19,887 bases of DNA from UBA2798 sp046289975. GTDB lineage: Bacteria > Bacteroidota > Bacteroidia > Flavobacteriales_D > UBA2798. Position numbers and translations under genes: made by a program. The notes beneath the pieces are model-generated. The model ran no database searches. It saw nothing but the letters and a program-made list of their open reading frames with translations, and had not been told where the DNA came from. This document shows positions 8,489-16,411 of this stretch, in pieces; positions within the stretch are counted from its first letter, which is position 1; each line of letters opens with the position of its first letter. Location of the stretch: assembly GCA_046289975.1 (NCBI GenBank), contig JBKBUQ010000044.1, forward strand, positions 1 through 19,887. Direction: 5' to 3'.

Positions 8489-9171
8489 TGGTATTCGGTG
8501 CGGAAATAAGATTGTCGCATATTAAATCCACCTGCCTCAATAAATCGCTGCATGTCCGGGTAACCCAAATCCAACTGAAGAAAAGTCTGGCCGTTTTCCT
8601 GTTTGCGTTGCAATCCCTTCTGACTTCGGATCAGTTTGATCTGTTCATCGTGATCGACATAGGCAAATTCAACCCCCGGAGTTTTTAATCCATCGCGTGG
8701 AATCAGACTGATACGCATTACTGTCCATTTGCCATTTCCATCCTTACTGCTCAACAACAAATCGTTTCCGCAAACACGTATAACAGAGGTATCCGACACA
8801 GCGAACATCCTGTATTTCGTTTCCATTCCAAATATCAGGGTGTCATTCTTTCGAATCACTTCCACAGGTCTATCCTTGTAAATACCAAATAAAAGCGAGT
8901 CTTTTAATCGCAATCCGGGGGCATCTTTCACCTCTTTGAGCGTCATGATCACAAAGCTGATCAGTCGCACATGAATGGAGTCTTCAGTGATGGTGACTTT
9001 AAGCAGACTATCCTGTTTGGAAATATATTCTCCTCTGAACGCCTCCGGAAATGAGGTCAGGTTACGACTTCCATTGGGTTGTGCATCTGCAAAATAAAAG
9101 GAAAGATCCTCCTGAGCGAGTGCTGTAAGGGAGCATCCAACCGTAAACAAGACCAAAAAAAGATTTCTCAT
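8485..9171 (-). CDS. Secreted protein of unknown function, coupled to the sensor kinase
   Basis: Not recognised as a named family. The 228 residues begin with a signal peptide: MRN, a hydrophobic core, then ALA-QEDL, with predicted cleavage after Ala19. Cys13 lies inside the hydrophobic core without a good lipobox, so type I export is more likely than lipidation. The mature part is rich in beta-prone stretches and repeatedly uses short patterns such as KDSLL and KNDTLIFG, suggesting a beta-sheet periplasmic protein. Its TGA overlaps the TTG start of the sensor kinase by four bases, so the two are very likely translated together. A role as an accessory to, or input for, the kinase's extracytoplasmic domains is a reasonable inference, not something the sequence proves. 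Confidence 0.85.
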   Translation of the reverse strand: MRNLFLVLFTVGCSLTALAQEDLSFYFADAQPNGSRNLTSFPEAFRGEYISKQDSLLKVTITEDSIHVRLISFVIMTLKEVKDAPGLRLKDSLLFGIYKDRPVEVIRKNDTLIFGMETKYRMFAVSDTSVIRVCGNDLLLSSKDGNGKWTVMRISLIPRDGLKTPGVEFAYVDHDEQIKLIRSQKGLQRKQENGQTFLQLDLGYPDMQRFIEAGGFNMRQSYFRTEYH

Positions 9172-9187
9172 TGAGCGTCAGGCTTGC

Positions 9188-9195
9188 TACTTTTA
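9188..9195 (+). promoter_or_regulatory. Probable -7 promoter element for recJ
   Basis: TACTTTTA matches seven of eight positions of the Bacteroidota TAnnTTTG element and lies 22 bases before the recJ ATG, in the 46-base gap between divergent genes. No convincing -33 TTTG is at standard spacing, and the region is short, so support is modest. Confidence 0.35.
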
Positions 9196-9217
9196 TGCAA
9201 AAGCCATTCCTAAATAT

Positions 9218-10954
9218 ATGGAAAAAAGGTGGGTGTTTGATGAAAGTGCCAAAGTGCCTGAAAAAAGTGCGGCAGCAATACGGCTGGAACAGGAGCTGAA
9301 CCTCCCTCCTGCCCTTGCCCGTGCGCTTGTGCGAAGGGGTATTGGTGATTTTCAGGAGGCAAAATCCTTTTTCCGGCCGGAGCTGGAGAACCTTCATGAT
9401 CCATTCCTGATGAAGGATATGGACAAAGCTGTTGAACGCTTGCAACAGGCCATGATTAAGGGAGAAAACATTCTGATTTATGGTGATTATGATGTAGATG
9501 GAACTACTTCCGTTGCCTTGGTATATTCCTTTCTGGCAAGTAAATACCACAACATCGATTTTTACATTCCCGATCGCTATACCGAAGGGTATGGAATCTC
9601 CTTCAAAGGGATTGATGTAGCATCCGACAGTGATGTAAGCTTGATCATTGCACTCGATTGCGGAATCAAAAGCAACGACAAAATAGATTACGCCAGGAGC
9701 AAGGGAATTGATTTTATCATCTGCGACCACCACCGTCCCGGTGATATCCTTCCGGAGGCTGCTGCTGTGCTCGATCCCAAACGAGAGGACTGCAATTATC
9801 CCTATAAAGAATTATGCGGATGCGGTGTAGGTTTCAAGCTGATGCAGGCACTCTGTAAGGTAAGTGATTATTCACTCGAAGAACTGTACAACAAACTTGA
9901 TCTCACGGCGGTAGCCATTGCGGCAGATATTGTACCCATAACAGGTGAAAACCGCATACTCGCCTATCACGGATTGCAAAAGATCAACAGCAATCCATCG
10001 GTATGGGTAAGGGCCATTCTAAAACTTGCAGGAAAACAATTACCGGTAGATATCTCCAATCTGGTTTTTATTCTTGCACCAAGAATCAATGCCGCAGGAA
10101 GAATCGATTCCGGCAGAAATGCCGTTGAATTGCTTATCGCTTCAAATGAAGAAGAAGCCATTAACCGTGGCATGCAATTGGACAAACACAATACCGACCG
10201 CAAAGAATTTGACCGAAACATAACACAGGAAGCGCTCAGCATCATCGAAGAAAATGAAGAATTGAGAAGCGCAAAAACAACTGTACTCTACAGAGAAAAC
10301 TGGCATAAAGGGGTTATTGGAATAGTTGCATCACGCCTCACAGAATCGTATTATCGCCCTACCATTCTGCTTACTCTTTCCAATGGAAAACTCACAGGTT
10401 CTGCACGATCGGTAAGCGATTACGATGTGTACGAAGCCATTGAAGCCTGCAGCCATTTACTCGAACAGTTTGGAGGACATAAATACGCAGCGGGATTAAC
10501 ACTGGCAGAAGAAAATTTTGAGGCCTTTCGTGCAGCATTTGAATCGTTTGTTGCAGCCACTATTGAAGAGCACATGCTCATTCCATCCATTGATGTAGAA
10601 GACGAAATCGATTTGGAAGTTTTGCGCACACTGCCGGGTGAAACATTGCCAAAATTCTATAGGATTCTGAAACAATTTGCGCCTTTTGGTCCGGGCAATA
10701 TGAATCCTGTATTTGTCACCCACCATCTCCGCGACAGTGGTATGGCGCGAACATTAAAGGAAGAGCATCTCAAACTTCAGGTATACTCAGAACACGACCC
10801 CAGCTTACGTTTCGACGCCATCGCCTTTGGAATGGCAAAATATCTAAACCGTATTGTTGAAGGAGAATCCTTCTCACTCGCTTACACCATCGAAGAAAAC
10901 AACTGGAACGGAAAAGTGAGTTTACAGCTAATGGTGAAGGATGTGAGGTTTTAA
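9218..10954 (+). CDS. recJ: Single-stranded-DNA-specific exonuclease RecJ
   Basis: A 5'-3' exonuclease on single-stranded DNA acting in RecF-pathway recombination, mismatch repair and base excision repair. The 578 residues are normal for the family. Motifs of the DHH superfamily are present: GDYDVDGTTS (89-98), ALDCGI (145-150), CDHHRPGD with the namesake Asp-His-His at 170-172, AIAADIVP (233-240) and APRINAAGR. The DHHA1 domain follows, with GSARSV and FGGHKYAAG (about 418-426), and then a C-terminal OB-like region (FAPFGPGNMNPVF). The metal-binding aspartates and histidines are all intact. It is transcribed divergently from the secreted protein/kinase pair and convergently with the following phosphatase gene. 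The 46-base gap after its stop has no clear terminator hairpin. Confidence 0.97.
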   Translation: MEKRWVFDESAKVPEKSAAAIRLEQELNLPPALARALVRRGIGDFQEAKSFFRPELENLHDPFLMKDMDKAVERLQQAMIKGENILIYGDYDVDGTTSVALVYSFLASKYHNIDFYIPDRYTEGYGISFKGIDVASDSDVSLIIALDCGIKSNDKIDYARSKGIDFIICDHHRPGDILPEAAAVLDPKREDCNYPYKELCGCGVGFKLMQALCKVSDYSLEELYNKLDLTAVAIAADIVPITGENRILAYHGLQKINSNPSVWVRAILKLAGKQLPVDISNLVFILAPRINAAGRIDSGRNAVELLIASNEEEAINRGMQLDKHNTDRKEFDRNITQEALSIIEENEELRSAKTTVLYRENWHKGVIGIVASRLTESYYRPTILLTLSNGKLTGSARSVSDYDVYEAIEACSHLLEQFGGHKYAAGLTLAEENFEAFRAAFESFVAATIEEHMLIPSIDVEDEIDLEVLRTLPGETLPKFYRILKQFAPFGPGNMNPVFVTHHLRDSGMARTLKEEHLKLQVYSEHDPSLRFDAIAFGMAKYLNRIVEGESFSLAYTIEENNWNGKVSLQLMVKDVRF

Positions 10955-11000
10955 CCGGGCTTGTCAATTTCTTAAAATTTCAATACTAATCACAGAAAGA

Positions 11001-13079
11001 TTAAATTCTAAAGCCAATAATACAGACATCATCAATTTGTTCGACATGCTTTTTCCATTGATCAAATTGATCACTTAACGCCATTTCAATTTTATTTAAG
11101 CCTAGAGAATTATTGGCAAGCAACATTTCTTTAAATGCTCTACTACCAAGCTTTTTACCCTTTCCTCCACCAAATTGATCTGCAAAACCATCTGTAGTTA
11201 AATAAAGTGTATCCTTGGGATTCAAAACAATAGATTGCCTTGAATACGGGTTTAAGCTTTCTGAATAACTAACCGCTTGCTTGTCCGGCTTGTATTCTAA
11301 AAGTTCATTATCCCTAATGAGCCATAATGGCCGGTTAGCTCCACTAAACTGCAATTCACCTTTTAATTTATTTAACCGAACTAAACAAATATCCATTCCA
11401 TCACGAACTGTTTCACCTTCTTTAGATGACAATTTATCAATTATAATTTCACGAACACGGACTAAGATGCGGTTGGTTTCGAGCAACTTTTCTTCCACGA
11501 CGGCACGAGTCAATGCGTTAGAGCAAACAACACTTACCATAGCTCCGGGAACACCATGACCTGTGCAATCGGCAGCGGCAATAAACACAAAATCATCGAC
11601 CGTTTGCATCCAATAAAAATCGCCTGCAACAATATCTTTAGGTTGATATAAAACAAAGCTTTCCGGTAATTGAATACGCCATTCCCCTTTTGCGGGCAAA
11701 ATCGCTTCCTGGATTCGCTTTGCATAAAAAATAGAATCCGTAATTTCTTTGTTTCTTTCTTCAACAATGAGCTTTTGCTCCTCAATAATTGCTTTTTGTT
11801 TTTGGGTAACCTTAAATCGGTTATACACAAGCCCAAGAAAAACCAACAACAAGAGCAATCCAAGAATAGTAAAATAAAGAATTAGTTGCTGCTGCCTTCG
11901 TTTTGCTTCAGCAATCTGTCTATCGTTCTCGCGCTGCTCCTCAAGTACTGCCGTTTTTTTATCAAAATCATATTGCATCTGCTGCTTAAGGATTTTATTG
12001 CTATTTTCCTGATTAACCAAACTGTCTCTAAATACAATATATTTATCCAAATTATAAAAAGCATCTTTCCATTTTTTTGAAAGAGTATCAATTATCGTCT
12101 GAGATAAATATGATTGCTGCAACAACTCGACTGATTTTATTTCATTAGCAATTAGAAATGCCTTGTTTATATAAGATTCAGATTTTGTTATGTTCTTTCT
12201 TTCAACTTCAATACTCGAAAGATGAATATAACACAGGGCTTCATTATTTCGATCACCAATTTCAATTGAAAGAGCCAAAGATGCTTTAAAATTCTCTTCA
12301 GCAAGATTAAGGTCAGTGCTTTTATACACTACACCAAGATTGGCATAACATTGTGCTAGACCGTACTTATCACCAATCTCTTCTCGCAAGTTTTTTGATA
12401 ATACATGAAATTTTAAGGCATCGTTCTTATTGCCAATATTTTCATAAACATTTCCAATATTATTGTACGTTATAGCAAGGGCATATTTATTCCCCAAATT
12501 TTCCTGCAGTGTAACTGCCTTATTGAAATACTCAAGAGCTTCTTTAAATTTTTTCTGGGAAAGAAAAATTAATCCAATGTTTGAATACGATTGAGCAATG
12601 TTATTTTGGTTTCCTGATTTCTCACGTATATCCAACGCTTTTAAATGATAATTAAGTGCTTCGGGCAAATTACCCAAATTCCAAAAAATATTGCCAATAT
12701 TATTATAGGAGGCACCCATAGAAACCACATCGTTGATTTCTTTTTTGATCTCCAATGACTCATGATATTTTTCCAATGCCAACGCATATTCAGTTTGTTG
12801 AGCATAAATATTCCCCAGATAATTAAGGCCTTCGGCCTTTCCTCTTAGAAAATTTAAGGACGTTGCGAGTAAAATGGATTGGTCTGCATATTTTTTTGCA
12901 GCCACAAAATCACTAATCAAAAAATATTGCCAGGACAATGCATTCAAGCTCTTTACTTGATTTGTATCTTTACTTCCCGAACTTACTACATTCAGTAGCG
13001 AATCTATTTTCTCATTTTGAGCAAATAAACAAGATTCACTCATAATCAATAGCGCTATAATAAAAAGGCGGATGGACAT
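11001..13079 (-). CDS. TPR-repeat, membrane-anchored SpoIIE/PP2C-type serine/threonine phosphatase
   Basis: A 692-residue signalling protein. Seen: a signal peptide (MSIRLFIIALLIMSESCLFA, then Q-NEK); about seven to eight tetratricopeptide repeats of roughly 40 residues (several with NNIGN) to about residue 340; a charged coiled coil; a membrane helix at about 398-420 (LILYFTILGLLLLLVFLGLV); a linker helix with AKRIQEAILPA; and a SpoIIE-type PP2C domain with GDFYW, ADCTGHGVPGA, DGMDI, TTDGFADQFGG and EQIDDVCIIGF. All metal-binding aspartates are present, so it should be active. The TPRs would sit in the periplasm and the phosphatase in the cytoplasm. The frame extends upstream to 13214, but I start at 13079: the signal peptide begins there and a promoter lies between the two starts. 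The substrate is unknown; no STAS or anti-sigma gene is nearby. Confidence 0.9.
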   Translation of the reverse strand: MSIRLFIIALLIMSESCLFAQNEKIDSLLNVVSSGSKDTNQVKSLNALSWQYFLISDFVAAKKYADQSILLATSLNFLRGKAEGLNYLGNIYAQQTEYALALEKYHESLEIKKEINDVVSMGASYNNIGNIFWNLGNLPEALNYHLKALDIREKSGNQNNIAQSYSNIGLIFLSQKKFKEALEYFNKAVTLQENLGNKYALAITYNNIGNVYENIGNKNDALKFHVLSKNLREEIGDKYGLAQCYANLGVVYKSTDLNLAEENFKASLALSIEIGDRNNEALCYIHLSSIEVERKNITKSESYINKAFLIANEIKSVELLQQSYLSQTIIDTLSKKWKDAFYNLDKYIVFRDSLVNQENSNKILKQQMQYDFDKKTAVLEEQRENDRQIAEAKRRQQQLILYFTILGLLLLLVFLGLVYNRFKVTQKQKAIIEEQKLIVEERNKEITDSIFYAKRIQEAILPAKGEWRIQLPESFVLYQPKDIVAGDFYWMQTVDDFVFIAAADCTGHGVPGAMVSVVCSNALTRAVVEEKLLETNRILVRVREIIIDKLSSKEGETVRDGMDICLVRLNKLKGELQFSGANRPLWLIRDNELLEYKPDKQAVSYSESLNPYSRQSIVLNPKDTLYLTTDGFADQFGGGKGKKLGSRAFKEMLLANNSLGLNKIEMALSDQFDQWKKHVEQIDDVCIIGFRI

Positions 13080-13100
13080 ACAAAAATTTTCTTTACATAG

Positions 13101-13133
13101 TAAAATTATATAAAATTGTGTTCCCCTAACAAA
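13101..13133 (-). promoter_or_regulatory. Bacteroidota promoter for the TPR-SpoIIE phosphatase
   Basis: On the minus strand TTTG (13133-13130), a 21-base spacer and TAATTTTA (13108-13101) fit the Bacteroidota -33/-7 pattern (TTTG, 17-21 bases, TAnnTTTG) with one mismatch. Transcription would begin near 13095, giving a leader of about 15 bases before the ATG at 13079. It would exclude the longer upstream start at 13214. Confidence 0.6.
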
Positions 13134-13143
13134 GAGAAGTCTA

Positions 13144-13161
13144 TATATCGGTTTAGATATA
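13144..13161. repeat. Inverted repeat TATATC-N6-GATATA upstream of the phosphatase promoter
   Basis: A perfect 6-bp inverted repeat around a 6-base spacer, about 11 bases upstream of the phosphatase -33 element. The size and spacing suit a dimeric regulator, but in such AT-rich DNA chance is a real alternative. Confidence 0.3.
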
Positions 13162-13323
13162 CCCCCCCTCTCTAATTTAACCAAGGCAGGAGAGCTTAAA
13201 AACTTGAAATGCACTATTTTTAAAACAGACTTTACATAAACACATTACTAGAACAAAACATTTTATCTGAATTTAAATAATTCAAATTAAATAAAAATGA
13301 AAAAAATAATGTGAAATATATGC

Positions 13324-13336
13324 TAGATAATATCTA
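13324..13336. repeat. Palindrome TAGATA-A-TATCTA upstream of the VIT transporter
   Basis: A perfect 6+1+6 palindrome. If TAGATTTT at 13359-13366 is the -7 element, the palindrome lies roughly 34-47 bases before the transcription start and overlaps the -33 region, a typical place for a regulator. A metal-responsive regulator would make sense for a metal transporter, but no known operator is recognised. Confidence 0.35.
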
Positions 13337-13397
13337 AAATAGAAAACACAATTTAACTTAGATTTTTTTAAAAAGGAATTCATTTAAATAAAAAAAC

Positions 13398-14105
13398 ATG
13401 CCGGATTCATCAGAGGAATACCACGCCCCCCACTACATTCAACGCAGCAACTGGCTTCGTGCAGCAGTATTAGGTGCCAATGATGGTATCTTATCGATAT
13501 CAAGTCTCGCTATTGGTGTTGCAGCAGCAACAGATGAGCGCGCTCCTCTTGTGTTGGCAACAGTTGCAGGGCTTGTAGCTGGCGCTCTTTCTATGGCTGC
13601 TGGAGAATATGTTTCAGTTAGCTCACAAACTGATGTTGAAAAAGCCGATATTCAAAGGGAAGAAAAGGAACTTGAAGAAATGCCTGAACTGGAACTAAAA
13701 CGCCTTGCGGAAATTTATGAAAAGCGAGGATTGAAACCAGAGACAGCAATTGTTATAGCAAAGGAATTAACTGCTTATGATGCCTTAGGAGCACACATGC
13801 GGGATGAGCTTGGGTTAAATGAGGTGACACAAGCAAAGCCCTTGCAAGCAGCCCTAGCATCAGGCATTTCTTTTACTGTTGGAGGTATATTACCTTTTCT
13901 TGTTGCTCTAACGTTACCACTCAATTACATTGAATATTCCCTATATATATTTGCAATTATTTTTCTTATTATTATGGGTATTGTTGCTGCACGTGCTGGG
14001 GGGTCAAACACCGGAAAAGCAATTGTTAGAATTACCTTTTGGGGAACTACAGCAATGGCCTTAACCGCACTTGTGGGCAATGTATTTGGTGTTAATGTAG
14101 GTTGA
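13398..14105 (+). CDS. VIT1/CCC1-family iron/manganese transporter
   Basis: A 235-residue membrane protein of the vacuolar iron transporter family, which moves Fe2+ or Mn2+ out of the cytoplasm in exchange for protons; bacterial members serve in metal detoxification. Five hydrophobic segments are visible at about 22-44, 50-76, 150-170, 175-196 and 208-230. TM1 carries GANDGILS with Asp29, and TM2 carries GALSMAAGEYVS with Met66 and Glu70. The Asp29-Met66 spacing equals that of pore residues Asp43 and Met80 described for the plant VIT1 structure. The loop between TM2 and TM3 (about 76-145) is rich in Glu (REEKELEEMPELELKRLAE), like the cytoplasmic metal-binding domain. There is no N-terminal ferritin-like domain, unlike MbfA. 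It stands alone; iron versus manganese cannot be settled from sequence. Confidence 0.92.
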   Translation: MPDSSEEYHAPHYIQRSNWLRAAVLGANDGILSISSLAIGVAAATDERAPLVLATVAGLVAGALSMAAGEYVSVSSQTDVEKADIQREEKELEEMPELELKRLAEIYEKRGLKPETAIVIAKELTAYDALGAHMRDELGLNEVTQAKPLQAALASGISFTVGGILPFLVALTLPLNYIEYSLYIFAIIFLIIMGIVAARAGGSNTGKAIVRITFWGTTAMALTALVGNVFGVNVG

Positions 14106-14147
14106 AGTGTAAAAGTATAATCATCCACTATCCATAAAAATCATTAC

Positions 14148-15011
14148 TTATTTCCCCACCTGCAACCAATACGAACCACCGTGCTTTTCCACATTGCTCA
14201 TGTTGGGGTGATTCCATAAAGGAGAAATAAGCCCGGAAAGGGCAGGATCTTCACTAATAAAATAATTAGGAAGCAGGGTCTTGTACTTATCCGGATTTGC
14301 CAAAACAAATGCTGCCAACATGTATTGTTCGTTGTAATAACGATCACACATGAATTGGGGGTAATCGTAGGGCAGATAAATATCATGAATATGAACGATC
14401 ACTCCTTTTTTTAAAAACGGGAGTAGTTCAAGAAAGCAAATCATCGCATCCGAATTGGGAAATACCCTGTGGGAATTATCAATAAACAGAATATCGTTTT
14501 CATTAAGTGTTTCCACAATAAACCGTGAATCGGATAGATTTTCAAAGGGCTCACGAATAACACGGTCGGCCAGGTGATCAATGGCGGCCCTAGGAAAGGG
14601 ATCGATGGAAATGATTTCAGTTTTTATATGGTTTTCTGTTATCGATTTTCGCGCAACTTTTGTGGAATTTCCTGATCCAATCTCAATATACTTTGCGGGT
14701 TTAAATTCAGCTATCATTCCATAAATACCCACAATATCAAGTCCGGGCAAAAACCCATTGTTCCAGGCGGGTTTATTTTGATCTTTCTCCAAGGATGCGT
14801 CCTGAATAGCATGAATTTGCACATCGTATTTCAAGAATGACTGCAACAGTTCTTCATACGATTTCCTGTTCTCATTAATAATTTCATTTAAGCCCTTGTG
14901 CGGTGGATTGCCATGACCATATCGTGGTTTCGGATTAACCCGATAATCCAAATGCACACTCTGGTATTTGGAAGAAAGAAAACGATAAGCGGATTTGAAT
15001 TTTTCCAGCAT
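14148..15011 (-). CDS. Class I SAM-dependent methyltransferase-like protein
   Basis: A 287-residue soluble protein with a Rossmann-type methyltransferase core in its second half. Motif I is EIGSGNSTKVA (110-120), followed by an acidic strand end IISIDPFP (134-141) and a later strand DILFIDNSHR (about 174-183), then GVIVHIHDIYLP. This pattern fits the Methyltransf_24-type class I fold, often seen in surface-polysaccharide and small-molecule methyltransferases. The first 95 residues are basic and helical with RYGHGNPPHKG, and have no recognised domain. The gene stands alone between the VIT gene (convergent, 42-base gap) and the lipoprotein gene, from which a probable terminator separates it. 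The substrate is unknown and methyl transfer itself is inferred from the fold. Confidence 0.75.
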   Translation of the reverse strand: MLEKFKSAYRFLSSKYQSVHLDYRVNPKPRYGHGNPPHKGLNEIINENRKSYEELLQSFLKYDVQIHAIQDASLEKDQNKPAWNNGFLPGLDIVGIYGMIAEFKPAKYIEIGSGNSTKVARKSITENHIKTEIISIDPFPRAAIDHLADRVIREPFENLSDSRFIVETLNENDILFIDNSHRVFPNSDAMICFLELLPFLKKGVIVHIHDIYLPYDYPQFMCDRYYNEQYMLAAFVLANPDKYKTLLPNYFISEDPALSGLISPLWNHPNMSNVEKHGGSYWLQVGK

Positions 15012-15078
15012 TGTAAAAGTAGAGTTAGTTCATAATCAGAATTCTTCCGATCACATGAATTGAACTCTAAAATTAAAT

Positions 15079-15110
15079 AAAAAACTGAGGAGGACGGCTT
15101 TCAACCTCTC
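15079..15110 (-). terminator. Probable intrinsic terminator after the exonuclease-lipoprotein pair
   Basis: On the minus strand GAGAGG and CCTCCTC pair as a 6-bp stem with one bulged C around an 11-base loop, then A-G and six T. It lies 14 bases after the lipoprotein stop. The bulge and long loop make it weaker than the hairpin at 3827-3849. Confidence 0.45.
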
Positions 15111-15124
15111 TTATGGGTCGATCT

Positions 15125-15652
15125 TCATGCAGGAGTACCTTCGCCATCGGACAAGAGCATTTGAACAACGGGTTTTTTATACCGATCACTGGCATTCAGC
15201 AAATAAATCTGATCAAGAAACCGCTCACGGTTACGTTGCCAAAACCAAACCCCTTGCTGCTGCATTCCTCCGTCGTGGCGCTGATCCATTGTTGATTTTA
15301 TGAGATTGAATACAGGATCAAGATCCGACTCTTGCTTTAAAAACAAGGTCAGCTCCATTTCCGCGAGTCGTCCGGAAACAAAGCGGCATGCCAATTCAGC
15401 ATGACCATTTTTTTCGTTGCATAGCGCAACCGAATCGATGGTTTCCAGATCATCCTGATATAGTGGCGTTCCTACCCTTGCCTCCATTACTGCCGATGAA
15501 GGATCTCCAATCGAAATTCCGGCTATATCTCCTGTGTTTTTTCCAAAAAAAAGAATTTCCACACAATCAACTGCAGATCGTTTGTCGCCCTGTGGCGTTG
15601 TCATGCATGAAAACAATGAGAAAAGGAAGAATACCAACAAAGACCGGGACAT
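15125..15652 (-). CDS. Small putative lipoprotein of unknown function
   Basis: Not recognised. The 175 residues start with MSRSLLVFFLFSLFSC, a short basic-hydrophobic leader ending at Cys16, followed by MTTPQGDKR. This resembles a lipoprotein signal peptide, although Phe at the -2 position is not the usual lipobox residue. The mature part contains GISIGDPSSAVMEARVGTPL, which resembles the start of small beta-rich periplasmic proteins in which a G-x-x-x-x-x-V motif opens a repeat unit, but I do not assign a family. It begins 18 bases after the exonuclease stop on the same strand, so the two probably share a transcript, and a terminator follows. Alternatively it could simply be secreted. Confidence 0.8.
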   Translation of the reverse strand: MSRSLLVFFLFSLFSCMTTPQGDKRSAVDCVEILFFGKNTGDIAGISIGDPSSAVMEARVGTPLYQDDLETIDSVALCNEKNGHAELACRFVSGRLAEMELTLFLKQESDLDPVFNLIKSTMDQRHDGGMQQQGVWFWQRNRERFLDQIYLLNASDRYKKPVVQMLLSDGEGTPA

Positions 15653-15670
15653 ACACTACTTTTTGCAAAA

Positions 15671-16366
15671 CTATGTAAAAATCCCGGCTTGCACACCGCA
15701 AAGCCGCTCCCAAACGAGTACCAGTGTCCTAACATCCTGTTCACAATAATCAACGATCCGTTGCAAATCCTTTTCCTCCCAATAAACACGAGCTACATCG
15801 CTGCCGTTCATATCTGTTTTCGAACTCGGCACATTAAGTACATGGGCAAGAAGATCCAAAGAGGTGTAGTGCTTATGATCACCAAATTTCCACAGCTCCA
15901 TAGTGTCTATATGCGGAACTTCCCAGGGTTTTCGTTCCTGTAAATGAAGGATGCGTGGAATGGTTATCCCAAGTACAATCATGCGACGGCACAAATAAGG
16001 GAAATCAAATTCCTTTCCGTTATGCGCACACAAGCGATGAAAATCTTCATTAAAATTCTTTGAAATAAAATCGCAAAATTGCCTAAGCAAATCTGTTTCA
16101 TCGTCTCCCGCAAAAGAACGGATACGCAGTTCGTTTTTTCCGCGGTTAAAGAGGTAGTATCCGCACGAAACACAGACAATTTTCCCAAATTCCGCATAAA
16201 TCCCGGCTTTCCTATACCGTTCGTTCACATCCGGAAGTTCACGCGAACCAAAACGGGTTTTCGCATCAAATAAGGATTGCGTTCCGGCATCCAAACGATT
16301 AAACTCATAAATAAGCGGTACCGTTTCAATGTCAAGAAACATTATGTTTTCAGCTGTTTGCATCAT
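15671..16366 (-). CDS. DnaQ-fold 3'-5' exonuclease (PolB-like family)
   Basis: A 231-residue stand-alone proofreading-type nuclease of the DEDDy class. Three exonuclease motifs are seen: ExoI FLDIETVP (Asp12, Glu14), ExoII HNGKEFDFPYL (Asp121) and ExoIII YCEQDVRTL (Tyr207, Asp211), so all four metal-binding acids and the tyrosine are present. This fits the predicted 3'-5' exonuclease family related to the nuclease domain of B-family DNA polymerases; its precise substrate in the cell is not known to me. The frame reaches a TTG at 16381, but ATG ATG at 16366-16361 sits just ahead of the conserved start of the fold and downstream of a perfect -7 element, so I start at 16366. A small lipoprotein gene follows after 18 bases. 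Confidence 0.9.
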   Translation of the reverse strand: MMQTAENIMFLDIETVPLIYEFNRLDAGTQSLFDAKTRFGSRELPDVNERYRKAGIYAEFGKIVCVSCGYYLFNRGKNELRIRSFAGDDETDLLRQFCDFISKNFNEDFHRLCAHNGKEFDFPYLCRRMIVLGITIPRILHLQERKPWEVPHIDTMELWKFGDHKHYTSLDLLAHVLNVPSSKTDMNGSDVARVYWEEKDLQRIVDYCEQDVRTLVLVWERLCGVQAGIFT

Positions 16367-16403
16367 AAAACAAACATACAAGGATCAAGAAAAAGATCCA
16401 GAC

Positions 16404-16411
16404 CAAAATTA
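16404..16411 (-). promoter_or_regulatory. Bacteroidota -7 promoter element for the exonuclease
   Basis: The minus strand reads TAATTTTG, a perfect TAnnTTTG, 37 bases before the chosen ATG at 16366. No clear -33 element is present. Just upstream, at 16417-16431, lies the imperfect palindrome CCGATTAAGATTCGG, shared with the divergent regulator gene. Confidence 0.5.

Larger units (their letters stand above)
13080..13397. other. 318-base AT-rich divergent intergenic region
   Basis: Separates the phosphatase (minus) from the VIT transporter (plus). It holds the phosphatase promoter (13101-13133), two inverted repeats (13144-13161 and 13324-13336), a run of seven C at 13162-13168, and a TAGATTTT box at 13359-13366 that may be the -7 element of the transporter. 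No open frame of useful length, tRNA or repeat family is seen. Confidence 0.6.

Noticed and set aside
9062..9733. 223-codon minus-strand open frame opposite the start of recJ
   Set aside because: It overlaps recJ antisense and the secreted-protein gene; its peptide has no recognisable domain, and both overlapped genes are well supported.
10955..11000. Bidirectional terminator between recJ and the phosphatase
   Set aside because: No stable hairpin could be drawn in these 46 bases.
13080..13214. Extension of the phosphatase gene to an upstream start at 13214
   Set aside because: The extra 45 residues precede an evident signal peptide that starts at 13079, and a promoter (13101-13133) lies between the two starts.
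15014..15021. TACTTTTA as a promoter for the methyltransferase gene
   Set aside because: It ends only three bases before the ATG, so it would imply a leaderless message, and no -33 element is present; chance is likelier.
16381..16399. GGATC-N8-GATCC inverted repeat near the exonuclease transcription start
   Set aside because: The 5-bp stem with an 8-base A-rich loop is too weak for a terminator or riboswitch and has no supporting context.
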